Shown one piece after another: positions 17,164 through 26,049 of a DNA stretch of 64,000 nt; positions within the stretch are counted from its first letter, which is position 1; each line of letters opens with the position of its first letter. This DNA is from Bacillus australimaris (lineage in GTDB: Bacteria; Bacillota; Bacilli; Bacillales; Bacillaceae), in contig NZ_LGYN01000023.1 of the NCBI RefSeq assembly GCF_001307105.1, positions 310,001 through 374,000 on the forward strand, given 5' to 3'. The translations under genes and the position numbers were made by a program. The notes under the pieces were generated by a model, which had not been told where the DNA came from, did not search any database, and saw only the letters and a program-made list of their open reading frames with translations.

Positions 17164-18006
17164 ATGGGATCAAAACAAAACAAGCTCATTCGCCTGAGCA
17201 TCACTTATTTTATCCTTTTCATTGCCTCCATCTGTATTTTATATCCATTGCTTTGGACGATCGGTGCTTCCTTTAACCCTGGCAACAGCCTCATGAGTAC
17301 CAGCATGTTTCCGAAAAATCCAACGTTCAGCCATTTCACCGAGCTGTTCTTCGGTCAAGGGGCACTTTATGCAAAATGGTATTGGAACTCTATGAAAATC
17401 AGTATTGCCACAATGATATTAACGCTGATTCTTGTCAGCTTCACAGGCTATGCCTTTTCTAGATTTCGTTTCAAAGGGCGGAAAAATGGGCTCATGCTCT
17501 TTTTGCTGCTACAAATGATTCCTCAATTTTCAGCGCTGATTGCGATTTTTGTTTTAGCTCAAATGCTCGGATTGATTAACAGCCACCTTGCTTTGATTTT
17601 GATTTATGCAGGCGGACAAATTCCGATGAATACGTATTTAATGAAAGGCTATCTTGATGCGATTCCGAAAGATCTCGATGAATCAGCCAGAATGGATGGC
17701 GCAGGGCATTTCCGGATTTTCATCCAAATTATTATGCCGCTCGCTAAGCCCATCTTAGCTGTTGTCGCGATCAACTCATTTACAGGACCACTGGGTGATT
17801 TCATCATCTCCAGTGTCATTGTCCGCTCACCCGAAATGTATACGCTCCCGATTGGTCTGTACAATCTTGTGTCAGACAAAATGGGTGCCAGCTACACGAC
17901 CTTTGCAGCCGGGGCTTTACTCATTGCGATTCCAGTCGCTTTACTGTTCCTTGTTTTACAAAAACAATTTGTGTCCGGTCTCACACAAGGCGGGACAAAA
18001 GGATAA
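17164..18006 (+). CDS. ganQ: Galacto-oligosaccharide ABC permease GanQ
   Basis: This 280-residue MalG-type permease has six membrane segments and an EAA loop (KDLDESARMDGAGHFRIFIQIIMP) near residue 175. It forms a heterodimer with GanP. The ribosome site GGAGG sits inside the end of ganP and the two genes are essentially coupled. Length is normal for the family. Confidence 0.9.
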   Translation: MGSKQNKLIRLSITYFILFIASICILYPLLWTIGASFNPGNSLMSTSMFPKNPTFSHFTELFFGQGALYAKWYWNSMKISIATMILTLILVSFTGYAFSRFRFKGRKNGLMLFLLLQMIPQFSALIAIFVLAQMLGLINSHLALILIYAGGQIPMNTYLMKGYLDAIPKDLDESARMDGAGHFRIFIQIIMPLAKPILAVVAINSFTGPLGDFIISSVIVRSPEMYTLPIGLYNLVSDKMGASYTTFAAGALLIAIPVALLFLVLQKQFVSGLTQGGTKG

Positions 18007-18017
18007 GGGGAGATTTG

Positions 18018-19226
18018 ATGAAAAAATGGTTGCTTGTCACTGTTGCCTTTTTCTTTCTGATAGGGTTAGGTGTTTTGCCTGAAGCAAAGGCAGATACGAT
18101 TTCTGTTCAGCCGATCAATGGACTGAAAGGTGATTTCATCAAAGGAGCCGATATCTCTATGCTTGCAGAAGTAGAGAAAAGCGGCGGCAAATACTACAAC
18201 CAGAACGGACAGCAGGTTGATCCGCTCAAGCTATTAAAGGATAAAGGCGTTAACTATGTGCGCATCAGACTGTGGAACCATCCATATGACAATCAAGGCC
18301 GCGCCTATAACGGCGGGACAAATGACCTCAATACAGCCATCGCTTTATCGAAACGTGCAAAAGCACAAAACATGAAAGTGCTGCTTGATTTTCACTATAG
18401 TGATTTCTGGACGGATCCTGGTAAACAATTCAAACCGAAAGCGTGGGCGTCCCTCTCACAAAGCGACTTAGAAAAAGCGGTCGGTACTTACACAAGTGAT
18501 GTACTCAAAGCAATGAGAGCACAAAATGCTTTGCCGAATATGGTTCAGGTCGGGAATGAATTGAACTCAGGTATGCTGTGGCCAAACGGCAAAAGCTGGG
18601 GGGAAGGCGGAGGTGAATTTGACCGGCTTGCCGCTTTGCTAAAGGCTGGCACAAATGCCGTACGCTCTGTCGATTCAAATATCAAAATTATGCTTCACCT
18701 TGCACATGGAGGGGACAATGGTGCCTCCCGCTGGTGGTTTGATGAAATCACAAAACGAGGCGTCTCATTCGATACGATCGGTTTATCTTATTACCCGTAT
18801 TGGGACGGCGGCTTTAGCGGTCTGACCTCCAATATGAATGACATTAGCAACCGCTATAACAAGGACGTCATCGTGGTAGAAACTGCTTACGGCTTTACGA
18901 CAGCAAATGGTGACAACTTAGAAAACTCATTTAATCAAGACTCCGTCAATACAGCCGGTTATCCAGCATCACCACAAGGCCAGGCTTCTTTTATACGAGA
19001 TCTTTCCGAAAAAATTTCACAAGTAAACAACAACCGCGGGAAGGGGTTCTTTTATTGGGAGCCGCTTTGGATTCCAGCGAAAGGCGCTCCATGGTCTAGC
19101 CAATATGGACTCGCTTATATTCAAACAACCGGTACTGTCGGAAATGCTTGGGAAAATCAAGCGATGTTTGATTTCAACGGAAAAGCACTGCCTTCTCTTG
19201 ATGTATTTAAACAAATGACACCGTAA
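18018..19226 (+). CDS. ganB: Secreted endo-beta-1,4-galactanase, GH53
   Basis: This extracellular enzyme cuts beta-1,4-galactan (pectin side chains) to oligosaccharides. A Sec signal peptide (about residues 1-26, AKA-type cleavage) precedes a GH53 catalytic domain. The acid/base E181 lies in QVGNELNSG and the nucleophile E288 in VIVVETAYGF. Other family marks are VRIRLWNHPY and LLDFHYSDFW. About 402 residues, slightly shorter than B. subtilis GanB (429). I chose the ATG 3 nt after the in-frame TTG. Here ganB precedes ganA, the reverse of B. subtilis. Confidence 0.93.
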   Translation: MKKWLLVTVAFFFLIGLGVLPEAKADTISVQPINGLKGDFIKGADISMLAEVEKSGGKYYNQNGQQVDPLKLLKDKGVNYVRIRLWNHPYDNQGRAYNGGTNDLNTAIALSKRAKAQNMKVLLDFHYSDFWTDPGKQFKPKAWASLSQSDLEKAVGTYTSDVLKAMRAQNALPNMVQVGNELNSGMLWPNGKSWGEGGGEFDRLAALLKAGTNAVRSVDSNIKIMLHLAHGGDNGASRWWFDEITKRGVSFDTIGLSYYPYWDGGFSGLTSNMNDISNRYNKDVIVVETAYGFTTANGDNLENSFNQDSVNTAGYPASPQGQASFIRDLSEKISQVNNNRGKGFFYWEPLWIPAKGAPWSSQYGLAYIQTTGTVGNAWENQAMFDFNGKALPSLDVFKQMTP

Positions 19227-19249
19227 TATTAAGGATAGGACGTGACAAA

Positions 19250-21316
19250 ATGGGAAAGCGTTACCCACTCGTTCACCCAAATGTAAAAGGCTTTTTACAT
19301 GGTGGCGATTATAATCCAGATCAATGGCTTCATATGCCAGAGATCATAGACGAAGATTTTCGATTAATGAAACTTGCACACTGTCAAACATTCTCCATCA
19401 ACATTTTCGCATGGAGTAAGCTAGAACCAAAAGAAGGGCAGTATGACTTTGCCTGGCTGGATGACATTATGGACCGCTTGGCAGCGCAGGGGGCACACGC
19501 CATTCTCGCAACGCCAAGCGGGGCAAGACCTGCTTGGCTGTCACAAACATATCCAGAGGTATTACGGGTCGAGGCCAACCGTCAGCGCAATTTACATGGA
19601 CTGCGCCATAATCATTGCTTCACCTCACCCGTTTATCGAGAAAAAACGAATACACTCAACCGGATGCTTGCGGAACGCTACAAGGATCACCCAGCACTGA
19701 TCATGTGGCACATTTCGAATGAGTACGGCGGCGAATGTCATTGTGATCTTTGCCAGGAAGCATTTCGAGACTATTTGAAAGATAAATACAATCATGATCT
19801 TGAGGCTTTGAATCAAGCATGGTGGACAGGATTTTGGAGCCACACGTATAGTGATTGGTCACAAATCGAGTCACCTGCACCGCACGGGGAGCACATGATT
19901 CACGGGATGAATCTAGATTGGAAGCGCTTTGTTACAGCACAAACGATCAATTTTTATCAAAATGAAATTGAGCCGCTTCGGGAATTGACGCCTCATATCC
20001 CAGTAACCACAAACTTTATGGGCGATTATCCGCATATGCGTCCATTCCTTGGGCTAGATTATCATCAATTTGCAAAAGAGGTCGACGTGATTTCATGGGA
20101 TAGCTACCCTGCTTGGCACAGCGGCAGAGAAACAACTGCCGAATTAGCATCAAACGTCGCCTTTGTGCATGATTTGTATCGCTCATTAAAAGACGGAAAG
20201 CCGTTTCTCGTCATGGAGAGTACACCGAGCCTTGTAAACTGGCATGAAGTGAACAAGGTTAAACATAAAGGAATGGCACACCTTTCTGCCATGCAGGCCA
20301 TTGCCCACGGATCAGACTCTGTTCTTTATTTCCAGTGGCGGCAAGGTCGAGGTGCCTCTGAGAAATTCCACGGCGCTGTTGTCGATCATTCTGGCCATGA
20401 ACATACGCGCGTGTTTCAAGAGGTGGCTGATCTAGGGAAACAACTCGAGCAGCTTCAGCCAATTGCGGGCACATCTGTACAGCCTGAGGTCGCCATTATA
20501 TACGATTGGGAAAACCACTGGGCGATTGATGATGCGCAAGGCTTAAATAATACAAACAAACGATATGTAGAAGCATGTCAAACTCATTATCGAAGCTTCT
20601 GGAAAAAGGGCATCCCTGTAGATATAGTCAGCATGGAAAAGGATTTTTCCTCCTACCGGGTGCTCGTTGGGCCAATGCTCTATATGATCAAACCAGGCGT
20701 TGCGGAAAGGATAGAAGCGTTTGTTCAAGAAGGCGGTATTTTTATTGCGACGTACTGGAGCGGCATGGTCGATGAAAATGACCTCTGTTTCCTCGGCGGT
20801 TTCCCTGGTCCTCTCCGCGATGTACTTGGCATTTGGGCAGAGGAAATCAACACATTGATGCCAGATGAACATGTGTTAATGACCACAGGAAATGGACGCA
20901 CCTATCATGTCGGACAATATTGCGAATCCATCCATCCTGAAACAGCCTCTGTGTTAGGACATTTTGAGAATGGCTGCTACGAAGGACAGCCCGCCCTGAC
21001 TGTCCGTTCTTTAGAAAAAGGGAAGGCATACTATATAGCCTCAGAAAATGAGCAGGCTTTTTATGATGATTTTTACGAAGATCTCATCACAGGCATCGGC
21101 TTACAACCTGTTCTATCTACTGCGATTCCAGATGGAGTCAGTGTACAAAAACGAACAGACGGAACACAGGATTATGTGTTTCTGATGAATTTTACAGAAG
21201 AGCAGCAGCTCCTCTCACTTAATTCAACGGAAAACTATGAAAATGTGCTGACTGGACAGCATGTGCCTGAGCAGCTTCAGCTTGAACCTTACGAATACAT
21301 CATCTTGAAAAAATAG
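19250..21316 (+). CDS. ganA: Beta-galactosidase GanA, GH42
   Basis: This 688-residue intracellular enzyme splits imported galacto-oligosaccharides to galactose. The GH42 acid/base is E158 in IMWHISNEYGG and the nucleophile E323 in FLVMESTPS. The zinc-binding cysteines of the family are visible (C123, C163, C165, C168). A trimerisation domain and small C-terminal beta domain follow. It is the last gene of ganSPQBA, 23 bp after ganB, and ends in a terminator. No signal peptide. Confidence 0.93.
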   Translation: MGKRYPLVHPNVKGFLHGGDYNPDQWLHMPEIIDEDFRLMKLAHCQTFSINIFAWSKLEPKEGQYDFAWLDDIMDRLAAQGAHAILATPSGARPAWLSQTYPEVLRVEANRQRNLHGLRHNHCFTSPVYREKTNTLNRMLAERYKDHPALIMWHISNEYGGECHCDLCQEAFRDYLKDKYNHDLEALNQAWWTGFWSHTYSDWSQIESPAPHGEHMIHGMNLDWKRFVTAQTINFYQNEIEPLRELTPHIPVTTNFMGDYPHMRPFLGLDYHQFAKEVDVISWDSYPAWHSGRETTAELASNVAFVHDLYRSLKDGKPFLVMESTPSLVNWHEVNKVKHKGMAHLSAMQAIAHGSDSVLYFQWRQGRGASEKFHGAVVDHSGHEHTRVFQEVADLGKQLEQLQPIAGTSVQPEVAIIYDWENHWAIDDAQGLNNTNKRYVEACQTHYRSFWKKGIPVDIVSMEKDFSSYRVLVGPMLYMIKPGVAERIEAFVQEGGIFIATYWSGMVDENDLCFLGGFPGPLRDVLGIWAEEINTLMPDEHVLMTTGNGRTYHVGQYCESIHPETASVLGHFENGCYEGQPALTVRSLEKGKAYYIASENEQAFYDDFYEDLITGIGLQPVLSTAIPDGVSVQKRTDGTQDYVFLMNFTEEQQLLSLNSTENYENVLTGQHVPEQLQLEPYEYIILKK

Positions 21317-21321
21317 TTTAA

Positions 21322-21351
21322 AGAAGCGTCCATTTGATTGGGCGCTTTTTC
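21322..21351 (+). terminator. Terminator of gan operon
   Basis: AAGCGTCC pairs with GGGCGCTT (one G-T pair) and is followed by TTTTT. Confidence 0.75.
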
Positions 21352-21515
21352 ATTTAAATAAGTCTAAATACCTATATAAATTTATCTATTATATTTTATC
21401 TAATTTTTTTAACATGTTTGATCCCACGCCACGTTTGGTGTTGGCATCCTTTTTTACCATTGTATAGGTATGAAAGCGGTTGCTTCATGCTCATATATTT
21501 GATACCCTTTTTTTT

Positions 21516-21539
21516 CAATGCACTTGTAAGAATGCATTG
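21516..21539. promoter_or_regulatory. Inverted repeat upstream of CitMHS gene
   Basis: CAATGCA and TGCATTG arms are separated by 10 bp, about 55 bp before the transporter. It is a possible operator or regulator site; the binding factor is unknown. Confidence 0.35.
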
Positions 21540-21560
21540 TATATAAAAAGAATAGACAAA

Positions 21561-21574
21561 TGTAAACGGTTTAT
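21561..21574 (+). promoter_or_regulatory. cre-like site before CitMHS transporter gene
   Basis: TGTAAACGGTTTAT matches the CcpA consensus closely and lies just before the ribosome site. This suggests catabolite repression by roadblock, as is known for Bacillus citrate transporters. Confidence 0.55.
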
Positions 21575-21591
21575 TGTAGGGGGAGGGGCTT

Positions 21592-22920
21592 ATGTTAACG
21601 TTTATTGGATTGTTGATTATTTTAACGATTGTTGTATTGCTGATTTGGGGGAAGGCAAGTCCAATTGTCGCCATGGTCATGGTGCCTTTAATAGGTGCGC
21701 TGATTGCGGGATTTGGGATCAATGACATTCAAACCTTCTTTGAGGAAGGGATTATCAAAGTATTGCCGGTGGCGACCATGTTTATCTTCGCCATTTTATT
21801 TTTTGGCATTTTGCAAGATACAGGGTTCTTTGAACCTGTAATCAAAGCATTAATTAAGCTGACAAAAGGAAATGTTGTCACTGTTGCAATGGGAACAGCC
21901 TTAATTGGGGTCATTGCACACTTAGACGGAGCAGGGGCTACGACCTTTTTATTAACTGTACCTGCACTGCTTCCGCTTTATAAAAAATTACATATGAGTC
22001 CTTACTTACTGCTGTTGTTAATCGGGACAAGTGCCGGATTAACCAATATGATTCCGTGGGCCGGGCCAACTGGACGGGCAGCGAGCGTCCTCAATATGGA
22101 CCCATCTGAACTGTGGGTTCCGCTCATTCCCATTCAGCTCATTGGCGTTGTACTCGTGTTAGGAATGGCATTTATTTTAGGAAAAAGGGAAGAAAAACGA
22201 ATTCGGGTGAAAATTGCTGCTAACGAGATAGCTGCGGTGCAACTTGAAGGCGCAGATTGGGATCGCGCCATTCAGTCGATCAGCGAAACTGGAGACGCCT
22301 CTTTAAAGCGTTATCATCTCATCTGGGTCAACCTCATCCTATTTGTGTCTGTTGTCGTGCTTCTCGTGTTGAACGTGATGCCTGCTAGCTATATGTTTAT
22401 GATTGGCCTGTCACTGGCACTGTTGATTAACTTTCCGAATGTGAATGTGCAGATGGAAAGGATCAAGGCACACGCACCTAGTGCACTGATGATGGCGGCT
22501 GTCATTTTCTCCGCAGGTTCATTTTTAGGGATTCTTGAAGGCACAGGGATGCTCAAAGCCATTGCGGTTGACAGTATTCACATTTTGCCAGCCTTCTTGC
22601 TGCCATTTTTACATATCATTGTTGGGATGCTTGGGGTGCCGCTTGATATGCTGACTAGTACAGATGCCTATTATTACGCCCTTCTGCCAATTGTTGAATC
22701 CATTACATCTGAAGTTGGCGTACCAGGCACTTCTGCGGCATATGCCATGATGATTGGAAACATCATCGGAACCTTTGTCAGCCCGCTTGCTCCCGCTGTT
22801 TGGCTCGCTGTAGGTCTTGCAGGGGTTGATATGGGGAAACACATCCGCTACTCCTTCTTTTGGATGTGGGGATTCAGCATTATCCTTCTGTTCATTGCCA
22901 TGCTGATTGGCATCATTTAA
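21592..22920 (+). CDS. CitMHS-family citrate/metal transporter
   Basis: This 442-residue membrane transporter belongs to the CitMHS family, which imports citrate complexed with divalent metal and H+. Family marks are ATMFIFAILFFGILQDTGFF near 62, GVIAHLDGAGATTFLLTVPALLPLY near 105 and TNMIPWAGPTGRAASVL near 150. About twelve helices. No two-component system is adjacent, unlike citM of B. subtilis, so it could match CitH, CitN or YraO; metal preference is not readable. A cre-like site and an inverted repeat lie upstream. Confidence 0.87.
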   Translation: MLTFIGLLIILTIVVLLIWGKASPIVAMVMVPLIGALIAGFGINDIQTFFEEGIIKVLPVATMFIFAILFFGILQDTGFFEPVIKALIKLTKGNVVTVAMGTALIGVIAHLDGAGATTFLLTVPALLPLYKKLHMSPYLLLLLIGTSAGLTNMIPWAGPTGRAASVLNMDPSELWVPLIPIQLIGVVLVLGMAFILGKREEKRIRVKIAANEIAAVQLEGADWDRAIQSISETGDASLKRYHLIWVNLILFVSVVVLLVLNVMPASYMFMIGLSLALLINFPNVNVQMERIKAHAPSALMMAAVIFSAGSFLGILEGTGMLKAIAVDSIHILPAFLLPFLHIIVGMLGVPLDMLTSTDAYYYALLPIVESITSEVGVPGTSAAYAMMIGNIIGTFVSPLAPAVWLAVGLAGVDMGKHIRYSFFWMWGFSIILLFIAMLIGII

Positions 22921-22922
22921 AA

Positions 22923-22957
22923 AAGAAAGACATGCGCTGATGGGCGCATGTCTTTTC
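22923..22957. terminator. Bidirectional terminator
   Basis: AAAGACATGCGC and GCGCATGTCTTT arms with T runs on both sides serve the CitMHS gene and the convergent DUF4064 gene. Confidence 0.9.
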
Positions 22958-22962
22958 TTTGA

Positions 22963-23391
22963 TTATGAAGGATATTCACTTGTGTGAATGTCTGTTTTCG
23001 GCTTTTTAATAAGTGACATCAAGCCAATCACAAATAATAGAACCATCGGTACGAATGCAAGGCCTACTGTTCCAATTAAAAGAGTCACAGCAGAAACCAA
23101 GAAGAGAATACCAGAAAGCACAGCACGGCGGTCTGTTTTCAAGAAAATCAAACCTACGATGGTTAACACAGCTGCAATCGCCGAAACGATCATGTACTGA
23201 ATACCAAATGCATGAACTGAAGCCTCAAGTGTTTCAATCGGCAATGCGCTGCCTTCCTCTTGTAATACATCATTCATTTCCTCATAAAATGATGGATCCA
23301 CGGAAAGCATTAAAGCACCAAAACCAACACCAATGACACTGAGGACAACACTGATAATCCCCATAATTTTTTCACCTTTACGTTTAATCAT
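22963..23391 (-). CDS. DUF4064 membrane protein
   Basis: This 142-residue protein has four hydrophobic segments (about 9-30, 62-85, 92-108, 112-130) and a short acidic outside loop (PSFYEEMNDVLQEEGSALP) between the first two. This is the DUF4064 pattern; function unknown. AGGAGG lies 7 nt before the ATG. It follows the ABC permease gene by 25 bp and likely belongs to that operon as its third gene. Confidence 0.75.
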   Translation of the reverse strand: MIKRKGEKIMGIISVVLSVIGVGFGALMLSVDPSFYEEMNDVLQEEGSALPIETLEASVHAFGIQYMIVSAIAAVLTIVGLIFLKTDRRAVLSGILFLVSAVTLLIGTVGLAFVPMVLLFVIGLMSLIKKPKTDIHTSEYPS

Positions 23392-23415
23392 GTGTAAACC
23401 TCCTAAAAAGTTAAA

Positions 23416-24369
23416 TTAACTGCCTGTTTTCACTTCTCGCTTTTGGAAAACAATCAAGGCAATGGCCAAGAAAATAGCCCAATAGATGACTAGGACTGTT
23501 AATGAGAATCCTAGAGACATACCTTCGATAAAAGTAGGTGTGTCTGCGAAATATTGTGCAGGATCATTGGCAAACAATAAGTATTTCGCCCAATCAAAGA
23601 AGAACATCAAAATACTTGTGATGGATGCTCCAACAATATAAGCTAACACACTGATTGCAATAGATATGGCCTCACTTCTAAATACCGTTGAAATGGCAAA
23701 AGAAAGTGTCCCTAATACAACAAACATAGCACAATGTGCCAAATAATAAGAGATCATATTTGCAAGCTGAGATCGTTCAATGACTTCTCCATTTTGATAG
23801 GACAAATACACATAATCATGACTGAGTCCAAAGAATATCGCACCAAGGATAAATGACAGGATAAATAGGACCGCAATCAAAAATAGAGAGTAAAGTTGAA
23901 CAGTAAAGTATTTAGATAAGAGAATCTTCATTCTTGATGGTGGACGAATCAGTAATAATTTAATTGTACCATGCTTATATTCAGCCGAGACAATCGTGGC
24001 TGCAATGATAATCACAAATACACCAACCAACTGAAGCAAATCAGCATTGATCTTCACATAAGACCATGCATTTTTACCGAATTGATCCGCAGGAGGCAAA
24101 TCATGTTTGATTCGGTACTCATTGATCGCTATTTCCTGTTCAAGGGTTCTCTTATAAAATGCTAAGTCATTTTCTTTCAATTCTTGTTTCTTCTCTTTAT
24201 TCATCATTCTCAGTTCGGTTTTCCAATCACCTGAAGCTTGATCTTCGTCATTTGTTTTCACTGCAAAGATGAGCGTGGCAATCATACCTAAAACAAGAAG
24301 TCCAACCATAATCCAAGTACCAACACGATAACTAATTTTCATCCACTCGTTTTGAATGAGGCGAATCAT
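23416..24369 (-). CDS. ABC-2 type transporter permease
   Basis: This 317-residue permease of the BcrB/YhcI kind has an N-terminal helix, an extracellular segment with KTELRMMNKEKKQELKEND, and five further helices. The motif GTIKLLLIRPPSRMKILLSKY near 130 is the amphipathic elbow typical of ABC-2 exporters. Its ATG overlaps the ATPase stop by 4 bp (ATGA), so translation is coupled. Substrate unknown; related systems export peptides or respond to envelope stress. Confidence 0.85.
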   Translation of the reverse strand: MIRLIQNEWMKISYRVGTWIMVGLLVLGMIATLIFAVKTNDEDQASGDWKTELRMMNKEKKQELKENDLAFYKRTLEQEIAINEYRIKHDLPPADQFGKNAWSYVKINADLLQLVGVFVIIIAATIVSAEYKHGTIKLLLIRPPSRMKILLSKYFTVQLYSLFLIAVLFILSFILGAIFFGLSHDYVYLSYQNGEVIERSQLANMISYYLAHCAMFVVLGTLSFAISTVFRSEAISIAISVLAYIVGASITSILMFFFDWAKYLLFANDPAQYFADTPTFIEGMSLGFSLTVLVIYWAIFLAIALIVFQKREVKTGS

Positions 24370-25295
24370 ACGTCTGCCTCCTTTTTACCTGTTAAGCTTA
24401 AGAACTTATCTTCTAGGGTTTGTTTTTCGATTTTGATTTCGTACAAATGAATAGACGCGCTGCTTAAATGACGGATTAATTCTGGCATTTTTTCTTCTTG
24501 CATAGAGAAGAATAAGTACTGCTCCTCTTCTCTTACAGTGATGCCTTCCTCGAATATACCAATGAGCTTCTGTACTTCTTCAAGCTCCCCAGCGGCTACC
24601 TTCATTCGATAATTGATCAAATCATCCTGCTTCGTCTCAGCACGCTGATCCTCAATCGCAATGAGCTTTCCTGTTTGGATAATCGCAAACCGGTCACACA
24701 TCAATTCCATTTCTGACATGAGGTGACTTGAGACAATAACAGCCAGCCCTTCTTCCTTCGCAAGCCTTCTCAAGTAATCTCGTATCATACGAATTCCCTC
24801 AGGATCAAGTCCATTGGTCGGCTCATCCAAGATCAGCAGTTTCGGTCTGTGTATGAGTGCCTGTGCAATACCCAAACGCTGTTTCATTCCTAATGAAAAC
24901 GTACGGACACGTTTATGTTTCACATGCTGTAAGCTGACAAGTTCTAGCAGCTCATCAATTCGTCCTTCATCCACTTTTCCATTCATTCTGGCAAAGTGAA
25001 CAAGATTTTGTCTTGCTGTTAAGTGGTTATACATTTCTGGGTTTTCAATAATCGCACCGACATCTTGGATCGCATGCTGATATGAGGTTTGAATACTATG
25101 ACCATTAATCAGAATATCACCAGATGTAATGGGAGAAAGACCGACCATCATGCGAATGGTTGTTGTTTTCCCTGCACCATTTGGTCCTAAGAAGCCAAAG
25201 ACTTCGCCCGCTTGGACAGAAAAGCTCAAGTCTTGAACAATCTTTTTCCCGCGAATATGCCTAGATACATTATGCAGTTCTAAAACGTTCGTCAC
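24366..25295 (-). CDS. ABC transporter ATPase (BcrA/YhcH type)
   Basis: This 309-residue ATPase powers the adjacent ABC-2 permease. Walker A GPNGAGKT is at 37-44, the signature in TFSLGMKQRLGIAQ is near 135, and Walker B LLILDEPTNGLDPEG is near 155. A C-terminal regulatory region of about 90 residues follows, as in BcrA. I chose GTG 25295 because AGGAGAGG lies just upstream; an earlier in-frame start lacks a ribosome site. No two-component system is adjacent. No clear SigA promoter is visible upstream. Confidence 0.88.
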   Translation of the reverse strand: MTNVLELHNVSRHIRGKKIVQDLSFSVQAGEVFGFLGPNGAGKTTTIRMMVGLSPITSGDILINGHSIQTSYQHAIQDVGAIIENPEMYNHLTARQNLVHFARMNGKVDEGRIDELLELVSLQHVKHKRVRTFSLGMKQRLGIAQALIHRPKLLILDEPTNGLDPEGIRMIRDYLRRLAKEEGLAVIVSSHLMSEMELMCDRFAIIQTGKLIAIEDQRAETKQDDLINYRMKVAAGELEEVQKLIGIFEEGITVREEEQYLFFSMQEEKMPELIRHLSSASIHLYEIKIEKQTLEDKFLSLTGKKEADV

Positions 25296-25583
25296 GTTAC
25301 CTCTCCTTCTTTGTCTAAGTATCATCTATCATCTATTTCCTGATAAACACCATGATCCGTCAAAAATAGAAGAACACTTCCATATGGTACAGCAATGCCC
25401 AAAAGTTGTGAAGGGGATTTGCCGAAATTTAGCGAATCATCTGCCTTTTTTAAGGTAGGGTTAAGAAAACGGCAGATTTTTATGTGAAAAGAGGCTTGAT
25501 TTTTTAAAAAAATGAACCTTTTTCAACAGGTATATATGTATGGAATTCTAATTAAGATTATTCCTTTCACCTATAAATAAAGA

Positions 25584-25611
25584 AAAGAGGCCTCTTACTG
25601 ACAGCCCCTTT
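25584..25611 (-). terminator. Terminator of PhnA-like gene
   Basis: On the minus strand, AAAGGGGC pairs with GCCTCTTT (one G-T) and is followed by a T-rich stretch. Confidence 0.6.
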
Positions 25612-25617
25612 CATTTA

Positions 25618-25956
25618 TTATATCTTTTTCACAAACTCTGATTTTAACTTCATTGCGCCGAAGCTAGGAATTTTACAATCAATATTATGATCGCCTTCAA
25701 CTAAACGAATGCCTTTGACCTTCGTCCCTATTTTCAAAACGGATGAAGAACCTTTTACTTTTAAATCTTTTATGACAGAGACCGTGTCCCCATCACTTAA
25801 CAGGTTCCCATTCGCATCTTTGACAACAAGCTGTTCCTCTGCCGCTTGCTCTTGTTCAAGTGACCATTCATGCGCACATTCAGGGCAAATCAGCAGGCTG
25901 CCGTCCTCGTAAGTATAAGGTGAACTGCACGAAGGACAATTCGGTAGATTAGACAT
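25618..25956 (-). CDS. PhnA/YjdM-family zinc-ribbon protein
   Basis: This 112-residue protein has an N-terminal zinc ribbon (C7, C10, C24, C27) and a C-terminal PhnA domain ([39 protein letters not shown]). The family is called alkylphosphonate utilisation protein PhnA for historical reasons, but its role is not established and no phosphonate genes are near. I start at ATG 25956 with GGAGG 8 nt upstream. The 260-bp gap upstream to the ABC ATPase gene holds no gene I can support. Confidence 0.85.
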   Translation of the reverse strand: MSNLPNCPSCSSPYTYEDGSLLICPECAHEWSLEQEQAAEEQLVVKDANGNLLSDGDTVSVIKDLKVKGSSSVLKIGTKVKGIRLVEGDHNIDCKIPSFGAMKLKSEFVKKI

Positions 25957-26049
25957 TTTTGTTTCCTCCAACTTTCTACATGATTTATAACAATTTTACC
26001 ACATTTCTATCGAAAGGAACGTGATAGAAAAGGAAACATTTTTCACTGT

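Noticed and set aside
25439-25480. ATCTGCC ... GGCAGAT followed by TTTTT as a terminator in the gap before the ABC ATPase gene
   Set aside because: The 7-bp stem has a loop of about 30 nt and no gene ends just upstream on the plus strand.
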